In this document: positions 22,911 to 30,585 of the stretch, in pieces | Position numbering within the stretch: position 1 is the first letter of the stretch | How the letters are laid out: the number at the start of each line of letters is the position of its first letter | Source: Candidatus Neomicrothrix sp. UBA2974 | GTDB lineage: Bacteria; Actinomycetota; Acidimicrobiia; Acidimicrobiales; MedAcidi-G1 | Assembly: GCA_002348705.1 (NCBI GenBank) | Contig: DEAU01000025.1 | Span: forward strand, 1-30,585 | Length of the DNA: 30,585 nucleotides | Direction of reading: 5' to 3' | Made by a program: the position numbers and the translations under genes | The notes under the pieces: generated by a model | Database searches by the model: none | The model's input: the letters and a program-made list of their open reading frames with translations, nothing else | Told to the model about the DNA's origin: nothing

Positions 22911-24458
22911 GTGGCGACTCCCAGGAAAGGGCGACTAGCAGGTGCGCTGGCAGCACTCTGTGCATTGGCTGCCGGCGAGTTCCTAGCCGCGGTTGGCGGC
23001 ATCTCCTCGCCCGTCGTAGCCGTTGGCGACTTGGTGATCGACCTCACACCTGGCCCGGTGATCCGACGGACGATCGCCTTGCTGGGAACGGCCCAAAAGC
23101 CACTTCTGCTGACCGGGATCGTTACGACCGTCGCCATCCTCGGCTGGGTGGTGGGCCGCCAACCCAACAGTCATCTAGCGATCACTTCCTTCTTGGCCGC
23201 TGGAGCACTCGGAGGCCTAGCAACCGCCCGGACCGGAGCGTATTTCGGCGGCCCCCTGGTCGGTCTGACCACCGCCGCTGTCGGGATCTTCGCACTGCGA
23301 CGAGGGATCCGAACACTTGAGCCGGGCGTGGGAGATGCCAGTGAGGATCCGCGGATCACCACGGCCACCAGACGTGGATTCCTCGGTTATGCCGCAGGCA
23401 TGACCGCCGCAGCGGGTTCTCTGGCAGCAGGGAGCCGGCTACTTGTCGATCGCCGCGATGACGAGCTTCGCTCCTTGGTCACTCTTCCTGCGCGGCGTCG
23501 GAGTGTCCCGACTGGCAGGAAAAGACCATCCTTGACGACGACAACCGAAGGACCCTTCCGCAATCCTGATGGTCTCACTCAGTGGATTACCCCCAACGAT
23601 CGCTTCTATCGGATCGACACAGCGCTCTCGATACCTCGCGTCGACCCGAAAAGCTGGACACTGGCCATCGACGGCTTGGTTGACCGACCCCTCCTATTCA
23701 CCCTGGACGACCTCCTATCAATGGAGCTAGTCGACGCCGCGATCACACTTAGTTGTGTCTCCAACGAGATCGGTGGACCATTGGTCGGAAACGCTGTCTG
23801 GACGGGAGTTCCCCTGAGCGAACTCCTCGAGACAGCCGGTATAGGGACAACAGCTGAACAGGTGATGAGCCGCTCAGTTGACGGCTTCACGGCCGGATTT
23901 CCGCTACGGGTCCTCGACGACGACCGCACGGCGCTGGTCGCCGTGGGTATGAACGGAGAGCCGCTTCCATTCCGACATGGATTCCCGGCTCGCCTGGTCG
24001 TGGCTGGGATATACGGCTACGTCTCGGCGGTGAAGTGGCTGGAAAATATCAGCCTGACCACTATGGCCGAAGACGGCTACTGGATCCCGCGAGGCTGGGC
24101 CAAGGAAGCGCCGATCAAGATCGCCTCGAGGATTGACGTTCCACTCCGGTCCCAGCTTCCCGCCGGTCGGCATGCGGTAGCAGGGGTGGCCTGGGCCCCA
24201 GTGACCGGAGTTGCTGCCGTCGAACTCCAGGTCGACGATGGCCCGTGGCTGGAGTGCCGTCTCAGACAGGAGGAAGCACCCGGACAGGAAGGGGACTCTT
24301 GGGTGCAGTGGTTCACCGACTGGGAGGCCGAACCGGGACGGCGGATACTCCGGGTACGGGCATACGACCTGGAGGGGCGAGTTCAGTCCGAGGGCCCGAA
24401 GTCAATCGCCCCTGACGGAGCCGAAGGCTGGCACACCCGTCGTGTCCTCATCGTCTGA
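22911..24458 (+). CDS. Membrane-anchored sulfite-oxidase-family molybdopterin oxidoreductase
   Basis: This 515-residue protein has three parts. Residues 1-135 contain about four hydrophobic segments. Residues 150-176 (TATRRGFLGYAAGMTAAAGSL) resemble a twin-arginine signal placed internally, before the catalytic part. Residues about 215-400 are the Oxidored_molyb domain, with Cys282 in LSCVSNEIGG as the likely molybdenum ligand. Residues about 405-512 are the Mo-co dimerisation domain, ending in DGAEGWHTRRV. Actinobacteria often have such TM-molybdoenzyme fusions. The catalytic domain should lie on the outer face of the membrane. The substrate is unknown: sulfite or organic S/N-oxides are family possibilities. 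It diverges from the esterase gene over about 100 nt and heads a rightward run of redox genes. Confidence 0.9.
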   Translation: MATPRKGRLAGALAALCALAAGEFLAAVGGISSPVVAVGDLVIDLTPGPVIRRTIALLGTAQKPLLLTGIVTTVAILGWVVGRQPNSHLAITSFLAAGALGGLATARTGAYFGGPLVGLTTAAVGIFALRRGIRTLEPGVGDASEDPRITTATRRGFLGYAAGMTAAAGSLAAGSRLLVDRRDDELRSLVTLPARRRSVPTGRKRPSLTTTTEGPFRNPDGLTQWITPNDRFYRIDTALSIPRVDPKSWTLAIDGLVDRPLLFTLDDLLSMELVDAAITLSCVSNEIGGPLVGNAVWTGVPLSELLETAGIGTTAEQVMSRSVDGFTAGFPLRVLDDDRTALVAVGMNGEPLPFRHGFPARLVVAGIYGYVSAVKWLENISLTTMAEDGYWIPRGWAKEAPIKIASRIDVPLRSQLPAGRHAVAGVAWAPVTGVAAVELQVDDGPWLECRLRQEEAPGQEGDSWVQWFTDWEAEPGRRILRVRAYDLEGRVQSEGPKSIAPDGAEGWHTRRVLIV

Positions 24459-24534
24459 ACAAAGCATCAGCAGAGGGATGGTCGCTGAGCCGGCTTTGGC
24501 GGCAATGCGCCATGAGACTCCATAGGGTCAGGTA

Positions 24535-25239
24535 ATGAACCTTGCAGAAACCATTCGAACCAACTTCTCGTGCCGAGACTTCACCGGGGACCCCGTCACA
24601 GATGACCAACTCCACCGGATACTGGAATTGGCCCGGTTCGCTCCGTCGGGAGGAAACCGCCAGGGCTGGCACGTGGTGGTAGTGCGAGATCAGGCGACTC
24701 GCCAGAATCTGGGAAAGCTCTGCGAACCAACACTGCGCCTGTACGCCGCTCAAGCCGCGGCAGGCGAGCAGCCCTTCAATGCGGTCGATCCTTCACTGGT
24801 TGACGTCGAAAAGGCCCTTAACACTCCAGTTGACCATTTCCCGATGTTCGACCACTTGGGAGACGTCCCGGTCTTGCTGGTGATAAGCGTCGACCTGACG
24901 ACCGTGGCTTCCATGGACAAAGACCTCAATCGAGTGGGTTTGGCCGCAGGTGCATCCGTCTACCCGCTGGTCTGGAACATCCTTCTGGCTGCCCGCGCCG
25001 AAGGTCTCGCCGGAGTGCTCACCACTGCGGTCATCCCTGCGGAAGCAGAGGCGCGTGCCCTGCTCAGCCTGCCAGATACGCATGCCATAGCAGCGATGGT
25101 CCCCCTAGGTGTGCCCGCCCACCCGCTGACTCAGCTGACCCGAAAGCCGGTGGAGAACTTCACGACTATCGACAGGTACAACGGAGCACCATTGGATCTG
25201 AACCGAGCAAACTCCTCAGCAGCGTCAGATCGATCCTGA
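24535..25239 (+). CDS. Nitroreductase-family FMN oxidoreductase
   Basis: This 234-residue protein has the family's N-terminal Arg block (NFSCRDFTGDPVTDDQL), the FMN-phosphate segment APSGGNRQGWHVVVVRD, and the central AAGASVYPLVWNILLAARAEGLAG helix plus AMVPLGVPAHP near the end. The family reduces nitro groups, quinones, enones or, in some members, dehalogenates iodotyrosine with NAD(P)H. The sequence does not reveal which applies. It follows the molybdoenzyme after 76 nt on the same strand. Confidence 0.9.
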   Translation: MNLAETIRTNFSCRDFTGDPVTDDQLHRILELARFAPSGGNRQGWHVVVVRDQATRQNLGKLCEPTLRLYAAQAAAGEQPFNAVDPSLVDVEKALNTPVDHFPMFDHLGDVPVLLVISVDLTTVASMDKDLNRVGLAAGASVYPLVWNILLAARAEGLAGVLTTAVIPAEAEARALLSLPDTHAIAAMVPLGVPAHPLTQLTRKPVENFTTIDRYNGAPLDLNRANSSAASDRS

Positions 25240-25290
25240 TTTCCGTTTCGCGAAAATCCGAACCATTGGTCCGGGTGCGATGCTGTGTCC

Positions 25291-26271
25291 ATGCGGTGGG
25301 GAATCGTCGGGCACGGAGGCATAGCTCCCACGTTCATCGAAGCGGCCCGAGGTATTGGCCACGACGTCGTCGCTGTCGCCGGCAGAGACCCCGCAAGGGC
25401 GACATCCTTTGCGACCAAGCACAGCATTGGCTCTTCGGGTTGTGATGTCAGCGAACTTGTAGGCGAGGTGGAAGCCGCCTACGTCTGCACCCCCCACAGC
25501 AGCCACCGCGACGTTTCCATTGCCTTGCTGAACGCTGGAGTTCCCGTTTTGTGCGAAAAGCCGATGGGCGTAGGTGCCGATCAGGTCCGACAGATGGTCG
25601 AGGTCGCTCGGTCGGCGGGGGTGTTCCTGATGGAGGCCATGTGGACTCGACATCTCCCTGTCATGGCGACATGCAGAAGTTGGATCCAACAGGGTCTGCT
25701 AGGCGAGATTCAGACGGTTGAAGCGGCTTTCGGCTTCAAGGCCCCTTACGACCCCACTAGTCGTCTCTGGGCACCGGAGTTTGCCGGTGGAAGCCTGCTC
25801 GACATTGGGATCTACACGTTGGTCATCACCGAGTTGGCCTTCCAGTCGTTGCCCGTTTCCTTGGACGCCGAGGCGGAAATATCGCCCAGCGGCGTTGATG
25901 CCAGTATCTCAGTAACGGCCAGGTACCCCAGCGGTGGTTCAGCCGCCTTGAGGTCCGCAATCAATGCCGACCTCGGTCGAAACGCATCCATCACCGGCTC
26001 CAAGGGACGAGTCGACATTCCAGAATTCTGGCGTGCCGAAAAGATGACGCTGCTCTCTCCAACCGGCGAGGAGGTCGATGAAGTGCACCACCCTCATCGG
26101 GTCAACGGCTTCGAGTATCAGATCGCCGAAATGGCCCGGTGCCTTGATGCCGGATTGATGGAGTGTCCCACAGTTCCGTGGGCCTGGTCAGTTGCTCTGG
26201 CAGCCCTCATGGACGAGATCCGGTCTCGGGCCGGGATCGTCTACCCATCTGACAAGGAAGCCCGATCTTGA
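25291..26271 (+). CDS. Gfo/Idh/MocA-family NAD(P)-dependent dehydrogenase
   Basis: This protein of about 326 residues has an N-terminal Rossmann fold (MRWGIVGHGGIAPTFIEAA), the conserved CEKPMGV motif with its catalytic Lys, and EAMWTRHLP, which is typical of the dihydrodiol-dehydrogenase-like branch. The C-terminal alpha/beta domain includes GGSLLDIGIYTL. The usual substrates are sugars, inositols or cyclic diols. A GTG at 25285 is an equally possible start and adds two residues. Its stop overlaps the start of the aldo/keto reductase gene by 3 nt, so the two enzymes are made together and probably act on the same compound class. Confidence 0.9.
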   Translation: MRWGIVGHGGIAPTFIEAARGIGHDVVAVAGRDPARATSFATKHSIGSSGCDVSELVGEVEAAYVCTPHSSHRDVSIALLNAGVPVLCEKPMGVGADQVRQMVEVARSAGVFLMEAMWTRHLPVMATCRSWIQQGLLGEIQTVEAAFGFKAPYDPTSRLWAPEFAGGSLLDIGIYTLVITELAFQSLPVSLDAEAEISPSGVDASISVTARYPSGGSAALRSAINADLGRNASITGSKGRVDIPEFWRAEKMTLLSPTGEEVDEVHHPHRVNGFEYQIAEMARCLDAGLMECPTVPWAWSVALAALMDEIRSRAGIVYPSDKEARS

Positions 26272-27206
26272 CCGACATACCCCATCGCCTGCCTGCAGTG
26301 ATTCAGGGGGCCACCCCTCTTTTCGGATCAACTTTGGTACCCGATCCGCTGAAGCTGCTTGATGAGGTCTACGGATCCGGCATCACCGCTTTCGACTCAG
26401 GTCTGGTCTACGCCGACGAAGAAGGCACATGTGACGAACGCCTTGGCAGTTGGGTCACTAGTCGCGGCCTTCGAGATTCGGTCGCACTGATAGGAAAGGG
26501 TTGCCATCCAGGTCCACCTGATTGGACGGCTTCACGAGTTACTCCAGAGATGGTGGCCGCTGACATCGTCCTGAGCCTCGAACGGATGGGAATCGACAGG
26601 CTCGACCTCTGGTTGTTCCACAGAGACGACCCCGCTGTCCCAGCCGACGAGTTGGCCGATGCTGCTCAACGGGAGGTGGCCAAGGGCAACATCGCATCGT
26701 GGGGAGTATCCAACTGGTCGACCAAGAGGTTTCTGGAGGTCAAAGCGGCGGCGAGGGTTTCCCCGCCAGTGGCTACTAGCCCACAGTTCTCACTTGTTGA
26801 CCAAATCGCTGAGCCCTGGCCCGGGGTTACCACCATCACTGGTCCGGCCCATCTTGAAGACCGATCTCGCCTAGCTGATTCCGATGTCTCGGTAATTTGC
26901 TGGTCTCCTTTGGCAGGGGGTTTTCTGACTGCAATCAGCGGCTCAAAGCCAGCCTCCGATCCAGAAACAACTCGTTGCTACGACTCACCGCAGAACCGGG
27001 ATCGACGAAAACGATGCTTTCAAATGGCTACTTCGCGGGGTTGCAGCCCGGAACAGGTCGCTATCTCTTATGTGGCAACTTCGGAATTCCGGTCCCACGT
27101 AGTCTGCGCCGCCCGCAGCGGCGCAGAGGCGGCTGCCAATCTCGAGGCGATCGACCTGCAACTCGACGGTGAAGAGCGCCAGTGGCTTGAAGACGGGCAC
27201 AGATAG
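26268..27206 (+). CDS. Aldo/keto reductase
   Basis: This 312-residue TIM-barrel oxidoreductase has the complete catalytic tetrad Asp43, Tyr48, Lys77 and His118, in the blocks FDSGLVYADEE, IGKGCH and LWLFHRDDP. WGVSNWSTKRF follows at the expected place. The TTG start overlaps the preceding stop (TTGA), which indicates translational coupling. This AKR branch is usually NADP(H)-dependent and acts on sugar-like carbonyls. Pairing with a Gfo/Idh/MocA enzyme suggests sugar or polyol conversion. Confidence 0.9.
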   Translation: MTDIPHRLPAVIQGATPLFGSTLVPDPLKLLDEVYGSGITAFDSGLVYADEEGTCDERLGSWVTSRGLRDSVALIGKGCHPGPPDWTASRVTPEMVAADIVLSLERMGIDRLDLWLFHRDDPAVPADELADAAQREVAKGNIASWGVSNWSTKRFLEVKAAARVSPPVATSPQFSLVDQIAEPWPGVTTITGPAHLEDRSRLADSDVSVICWSPLAGGFLTAISGSKPASDPETTRCYDSPQNRDRRKRCFQMATSRGCSPEQVAISYVATSEFRSHVVCAARSGAEAAANLEAIDLQLDGEERQWLEDGHR

Positions 27207-27245
27207 CCGGTCTGCAGAGTTCCGTAGTGACCTTCTCTGGTCTTG

Positions 27246-27261
27246 GAGCGGAGTCTCGCTC
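27246..27261. terminator. Possible terminator between convergent aldo/keto reductase and CWB2 genes
   Basis: GAGCG (27246-27250) and CGCTC (27257-27261) form a 5-bp stem with a 6-nt loop in the 54-nt gap, touching the stop codon of the leftward gene. It is short and has no T-tract, so the support is modest. Confidence 0.35.
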
Positions 27262-29666
27262 TAGGAAATGGTCACGGAGTGCACGAGAGTCGGCGTGTTG
27301 CCGGCGATGTCGGCTGCGGTGGTCGCTATCTGGAGGAGCGAGGTGCCCTTGACCAGTTCCTGAGCGGCTTCGGTGACCGTGACGGTGACGACCATCGTCC
27401 CGTTGAACCAGTCGTGGACGGAGCTGACGTCGGTCGTGCCGGTGTCGGTCAGCTTGTCGGCAGTGGCGTCGATGGTGACCGCCGGGGTCCCATCGGCGCT
27501 CCAGGTGGTGTTGAGCATCGGCTCGGTCATCGTCACGGTGATCTTGTGGACCGACTGTCCGCCGGTGAGCGCAGTCGCTGACTGGACTGTGTCGATACTG
27601 CCGGCGGTGACCTCGTCGGCGGTGAAATCGGCGTTGAACGTGGTATCGGCATTTAGGAAGGCCACGAGTTGCTCTGCAGTCTTGCGGCTGGACGTGATGG
27701 CGATCGGCGTCTGGACGACGATGGTCTTGTCAGTGTGGTCGACAATGACCGCTGTAGTTGACGTTCCGTCGATGAGTTGAACCGTCCAGGTCTCACCCAG
27801 GACGCCCGGGTATTGGCCGGTGGCCTTGGTGGTGACTTTGAAGTCGCCGGTTCCAGCGGTGACGTTCGCCGCCGCCGTCGTGTACGTCGACAGGGTGATC
27901 GCCGCCGAGGCGATCGACGCCTCGGACTTGTCCCAGGTCGGGTAGACGGTCCCGACGACCGTGGCGTGTGTGTTGACCTTGATGATGTCGTCGGCGGTGA
28001 TGTTGTCCGCGGTCAGCAAAGCCCATCCCTTGTTGTCAAGGTTGGCAGTCACCGACGACACGGCGTTCGTGTTGCCGTCGGCGTCGGTGATCACGAAGTC
28101 GCTGGTTGCCGGCACGACGGCCCGATCGAAGGTGATGTAGGCGTTCTTGGAGTCGATGTAGGCGACGCCGCCGGTGGGCTTGGCTCCTTCGACGGTGAAC
28201 GACGACCGTGCGGTCTGGACCGTCGACACTCCGTCTCCGTCGGCGTCAGCAACGCCAGTCGACGTCAATGGTTCGACGCTGACCACGTCGTTGGCGGCCA
28301 ACGCCGAGCCCAGGTAGAGGGTCGTCGACAGGCCGCTGGTCGCACACGTGATGTAGTGGCCCGAAAGCGCCGTGTTGTTGAGCTTGTAGTTGGCCTTCAG
28401 TCCCCCACCGGCGCCGTCAGCGCCCGAGGTGGACGACGTGCAGGCAATCTTCTGGGAGAAGTTGAAGATCACCGAGGACACACCGAGGCCCGGGGTTGCG
28501 GTCACCGTGACCGCCGACTGGGTGATCTGGGTCTTGGCGTCGGCCAGGGCTGCGTCGGAGATGCTGACGTTCGTGCCGACGGCGCGAACCGATTCGAGGT
28601 GCGACCCCTTGGTCGCCAGGTAGTTCGACGTGGTGGAGTTCAGCCAGTTCCCGGAGTCCTGGAGCAGGACGACGGTGTTCTGGGGTCCGACCTCCGGGTA
28701 GCCGTCGGATTCCGATGCATGGCCGACCGAACCCAGCGCTGCCGACACCATGGCGTCGTGGTGGGTGACTCCTGAGACGAGGATGACGTTGTCGACGGTC
28801 CAGCCGAGCCCGTCGAGCACGGTCGACTTTTCCACCCACTTGGCGATTTCGACAGCGGTGTCGTAGCGGTCGACGCCGCCGATTCTCGTCACCTCGATTG
28901 CCGAAGTCGTACTGCTAACCGTGTTGGAGATCCCTTGGACAGTCGTGACGTGGGCTGCCGGAACCGCCGCGGTGCCGCCGAGGACGACGACCTGTTGGAT
29001 GTCGATCACATCGTCGTCCAGCAGGTCGGTGACTCCGGTCGACATCGTGTCGCCAACAAGCAGGACCGGGTTGACGTTGGAGTGGGCGATGGGACCCACG
29101 GCGAGTGCGTCGGGGAAGTTCTTGCCCGACGCCAGGAACACCATCTTCCCGCCGTCGAAGCTCCCATAGGTGCCCAGAGAAGCGACCTTGCGAGCCACGG
29201 CCACGGCCGTCGCGTACCGGTCGTCGCCGGCTACCCGGTCGACCGTATAGCCCAGGTCGACGATCGCCTGCTCCACCTCTGCCGACACGGCGGCCGTGCC
29301 GCCGACGATGTAGACGGTGGGCGAGTCAGGGGACAGTGTGGAAACGATCTGTCCGAGCACCAGACCGGTCGACGCCGTGAGTTGGTTGGGGTCGGTCAGC
29401 AGCACCGGACCACCGATGACCCCGGCCAACGAAGCTGCCGGAAGCCCGTCGGGCCAGTTGGCTTCGGCCCCGCTCACGATGACCGCCGACGGTGCACCGG
29501 ACGGGTAGGCGTCGAGCGCCGTCAGAGCGGACGTGGCGTAACGGTCAGCTCCGACGGTCCTCGTCGAGTAGGTGGTCTGAAGCGCGGTGGCGGAATCGAC
29601 CGAAATGAGCGAAAGCGCGAGTACGAAAGGCACCAACAAAGACGCAATTGAAATTCGCCTAGTCAC
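27261..29666 (-). CDS. Secreted surface protein with three CWB2 cell-wall-binding repeats and beta-domains
   Basis: This 801-residue secreted protein has a signal peptide (RRISIASLLVPFVLALSL, cleavage after about residue 28). Three CWB2-type repeats follow at roughly 35-140, 140-245 and 255-385, each starting with a GxDRYxTA motif (VGADRYATS, AGDDRYATA, GGVDRYDTA) and containing a VSG/ASG...DAL-like stretch. These repeats bind secondary cell-wall polymers in clostridia and actinobacteria. The rest, rich in Thr, Val, Ala and Asp, reads as several Ig/SwmB-like beta-domains (e.g. AYITFDRAVVPATSDFVITDADG). The GTG at 29666 is preferred because GGGGGGTGAGG precedes it; it overlaps the upstream stop by 8 nt. 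It is probably a cell-surface or S-layer-like protein. Confidence 0.9.
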   Translation of the reverse strand: MTRRISIASLLVPFVLALSLISVDSATALQTTYSTRTVGADRYATSALTALDAYPSGAPSAVIVSGAEANWPDGLPAASLAGVIGGPVLLTDPNQLTASTGLVLGQIVSTLSPDSPTVYIVGGTAAVSAEVEQAIVDLGYTVDRVAGDDRYATAVAVARKVASLGTYGSFDGGKMVFLASGKNFPDALAVGPIAHSNVNPVLLVGDTMSTGVTDLLDDDVIDIQQVVVLGGTAAVPAAHVTTVQGISNTVSSTTSAIEVTRIGGVDRYDTAVEIAKWVEKSTVLDGLGWTVDNVILVSGVTHHDAMVSAALGSVGHASESDGYPEVGPQNTVVLLQDSGNWLNSTTSNYLATKGSHLESVRAVGTNVSISDAALADAKTQITQSAVTVTATPGLGVSSVIFNFSQKIACTSSTSGADGAGGGLKANYKLNNTALSGHYITCATSGLSTTLYLGSALAANDVVSVEPLTSTGVADADGDGVSTVQTARSSFTVEGAKPTGGVAYIDSKNAYITFDRAVVPATSDFVITDADGNTNAVSSVTANLDNKGWALLTADNITADDIIKVNTHATVVGTVYPTWDKSEASIASAAITLSTYTTAAANVTAGTGDFKVTTKATGQYPGVLGETWTVQLIDGTSTTAVIVDHTDKTIVVQTPIAITSSRKTAEQLVAFLNADTTFNADFTADEVTAGSIDTVQSATALTGGQSVHKITVTMTEPMLNTTWSADGTPAVTIDATADKLTDTGTTDVSSVHDWFNGTMVVTVTVTEAAQELVKGTSLLQIATTAADIAGNTPTLVHSVTIS

Positions 29667-30585
29667 CCTCACCCCCCTGGTTCCCATGACCACTGGGTGG
29701 CCCGCCTCCGTTGGACGTCGATTGAAGCACACTCGCCACGTCGACCTCTACCGAAGGTTTGCCTGTGCCGTATTCGTTGGAGGCGGTAATGCGCCACCTC
29801 GTAACAGCCGGGAAGTTGGAAACTGGGTGTTCAGCGTGGGTAACGGTGCTGAGGTGGTCGTGGACCAGTATCCATGATTGGCCAACCAACCCCTCGATGC
29901 TGTAACGGTCGGGATCCTTGCCCCGTGCCGGCCTGACCCAGGTGAAACGGTCCACCGCCGCGTCTGAGGTCACCGAGACGTCGCGCGGTGGACCGGGCAC
30001 CTTTCGACGACGCCAGAAACCCAATAGGAAGGCAGCTAGCGCAGTGCCTGCGAGGAACCGTCCAAGCGGTTTCCACCAGCCGAGCCCGGCGCCCAAGGCG
30101 GCTAGGAGTCCAGCGGAAATCACCGCGGAGGTCGGGTTGACCAGATCTAGGCCTCCATCACCTTGACCGCTGTCCTTCGCAGAACTGAGAGCCGCACTGA
30201 CGCTGCCGATTTCGCCGTCGTCTTGCCCAACTGGTGTTGAGGTGGTGGTAGAGGGAGGTTGAGTTGTAGTTACAGCCGCGCCTCCCGAGCTAGACGTTGT
30301 CGTCGTAGTGGGAGTTGAGTTAATTGTCGTCGTAGCTGGCGTCGTCGTCGTGGTCGACGGTGCCGCAGTCGTCGTAGTAACCGGTGGTGCTGCAGTAGTC
30401 GTCGCCGGCGGCACGGTGGTCGGTGCAACCGTCGTAGTCGGAATAACCGTCGTGGTGGTCGCTGGCGTGGTCGTCGTGGTCGGCGGTGCCGTGGTGGTCG
30501 TGGTGGTCGCTGGCGTGGTGGTCGTGGTGGTCGCTGGCGTGGTCGTCGTGGTGGTCGCTGGCGTGGTCGTCGTGGTCGGCGGTGC
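29659..30585 (-). CDS. Thr/Pro-rich membrane protein with fibronectin-like domain, cut by the right window edge
   Basis: The frame is open to the right edge, so the N-terminus is missing. The visible part has about 140 residues of almost pure Thr/Pro/Ala/Ser (PATTTTTT-type repeats) and then a Gly/Asp/Ser segment. One or two membrane spans follow (AVISAGLLAALGAGLGWW and FLAGTALAAFLLGFW), with a basic RRRK stop-transfer. The last part is a fibronectin-type-III-like domain of about 85 residues (VPGPPRDVSVTS ... RWRITASNEYGTGKPS). The Thr-rich part is likely outside the cell, perhaps glycosylated and spanning the wall. The end overlaps the start of the CWB2 gene by 8 nt, so the two are co-translated and may work together in the envelope. 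Confidence 0.85.
   Translation of the reverse strand, partial: APPTTTTTPATTTTTTPATTTTTTPATTTTTTAPPTTTTTPATTTTVIPTTTVAPTTVPPATTTAAPPVTTTTAAPSTTTTTPATTTINSTPTTTTTSSSGGAAVTTTQPPSTTTSTPVGQDDGEIGSVSAALSSAKDSGQGDGGLDLVNPTSAVISAGLLAALGAGLGWWKPLGRFLAGTALAAFLLGFWRRRKVPGPPRDVSVTSDAAVDRFTWVRPARGKDPDRYSIEGLVGQSWILVHDHLSTVTHAEHPVSNFPAVTRWRITASNEYGTGKPSVEVDVASVLQSTSNGGGPPSGHGNQGGEGD
30423..30585 (-). repeat. 24-bp coding minisatellite (PATTTTTT units)
   Basis: About six units related to TGGTGGTCGCTGGCGTGG plus GTCGTCG-type ends run to the window edge, with unit length 24 bp and some shortened to variants containing GGCGGTGCC. In frame on the minus strand they encode PATTTTTT and APPTTTTT. The units are near-identical at the DNA level, so the tract may vary in copy number between strains and is prone to assembly collapse. 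Confidence 0.8.

Noticed and set aside
27777..28775. 332-codon plus-strand open frame opposite the CWB2 gene.
   Set aside because: It is an Arg/Gly/Val-rich shadow of the CWB2 protein gene, which has a signal peptide and three recognisable repeats.
30423..30585. CRISPR-like or other non-coding tandem repeat.
   Set aside because: The units are contiguous without spacers and encode PATTTTTT in the frame of a clear membrane protein.

Overview
The window is high-GC DNA that looks like a marine or aquatic actinobacterium, most plausibly an uncultivated Acidimicrobiia. I infer this from the codon use, many GTG/TTG starts, Thr-rich lipoprotein linkers, a cell-wall-binding-repeat (CWB2) surface protein, and a trimethylamine monooxygenase of the marine type. 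The taxonomic placement is inference; no rRNA gene is present.

Positions 1-19242 form one metabolic locus for methylated amines. At the left edge the N-terminus of a lipoprotein runs leftward out of the window. Across a 455-nt spacer a rightward operon encodes an ABC ATPase (TmoW-like), a very long permease with two permease cores in one chain (TmoV-like), and trimethylamine monooxygenase (Tmm). Converging on it is a leftward operon: gamma-glutamylmethylamide synthetase (GmaS), the three N-methylglutamate synthase subunits (MgsA, MgsB, MgsC), an unrecognised 140-residue protein, and a FAD oxidoreductase resembling the flavin subunit of N-methylglutamate dehydrogenase / sarcosine oxidase. Divergent from gmaS, across a 313-nt spacer with an imperfect palindrome, is tdm (trimethylamine N-oxide demethylase, DUF1989 + GcvT). 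Next come a leftward group (XRE-cupin regulator, frameshifted small membrane protein, sarcosine-oxidase-like flavoprotein) and a divergent rightward second DAO-family flavoprotein.

Taken together the genes predict: import of TMA/TMAO/betaine-type compounds; TMA to TMAO (Tmm); TMAO to dimethylamine plus formaldehyde (Tdm); then methylamine to gamma-glutamylmethylamide (GmaS), to N-methylglutamate (MgsABC), and to glutamate plus a C1 unit (flavoprotein). Two parts of the proteobacterial scheme are absent here. These are the dimethylamine monooxygenase genes (dmmDABC) and the MgdB, MgdC and MgdD subunits of N-methylglutamate dehydrogenase. The unknown 140-residue protein and the three DAO-family flavoproteins are the obvious candidates for filling those gaps.

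Positions 19417-30585 are a more miscellaneous accessory stretch. They hold a small beta-rich protein, a soluble reductive-dehalogenase-like protein translationally coupled to a lipoprotein, and an alpha/beta-hydrolase lipoprotein. A rightward run of redox genes follows: a membrane-anchored sulfite-oxidase-type molybdoenzyme, a nitroreductase, a Gfo/Idh/MocA dehydrogenase and an aldo/keto reductase. The last two genes are a CWB2 surface protein and a Thr-rich membrane protein that runs off the right edge through a 24-bp coding minisatellite. No tRNA, rRNA, CRISPR array, insertion sequence or phage gene was seen.
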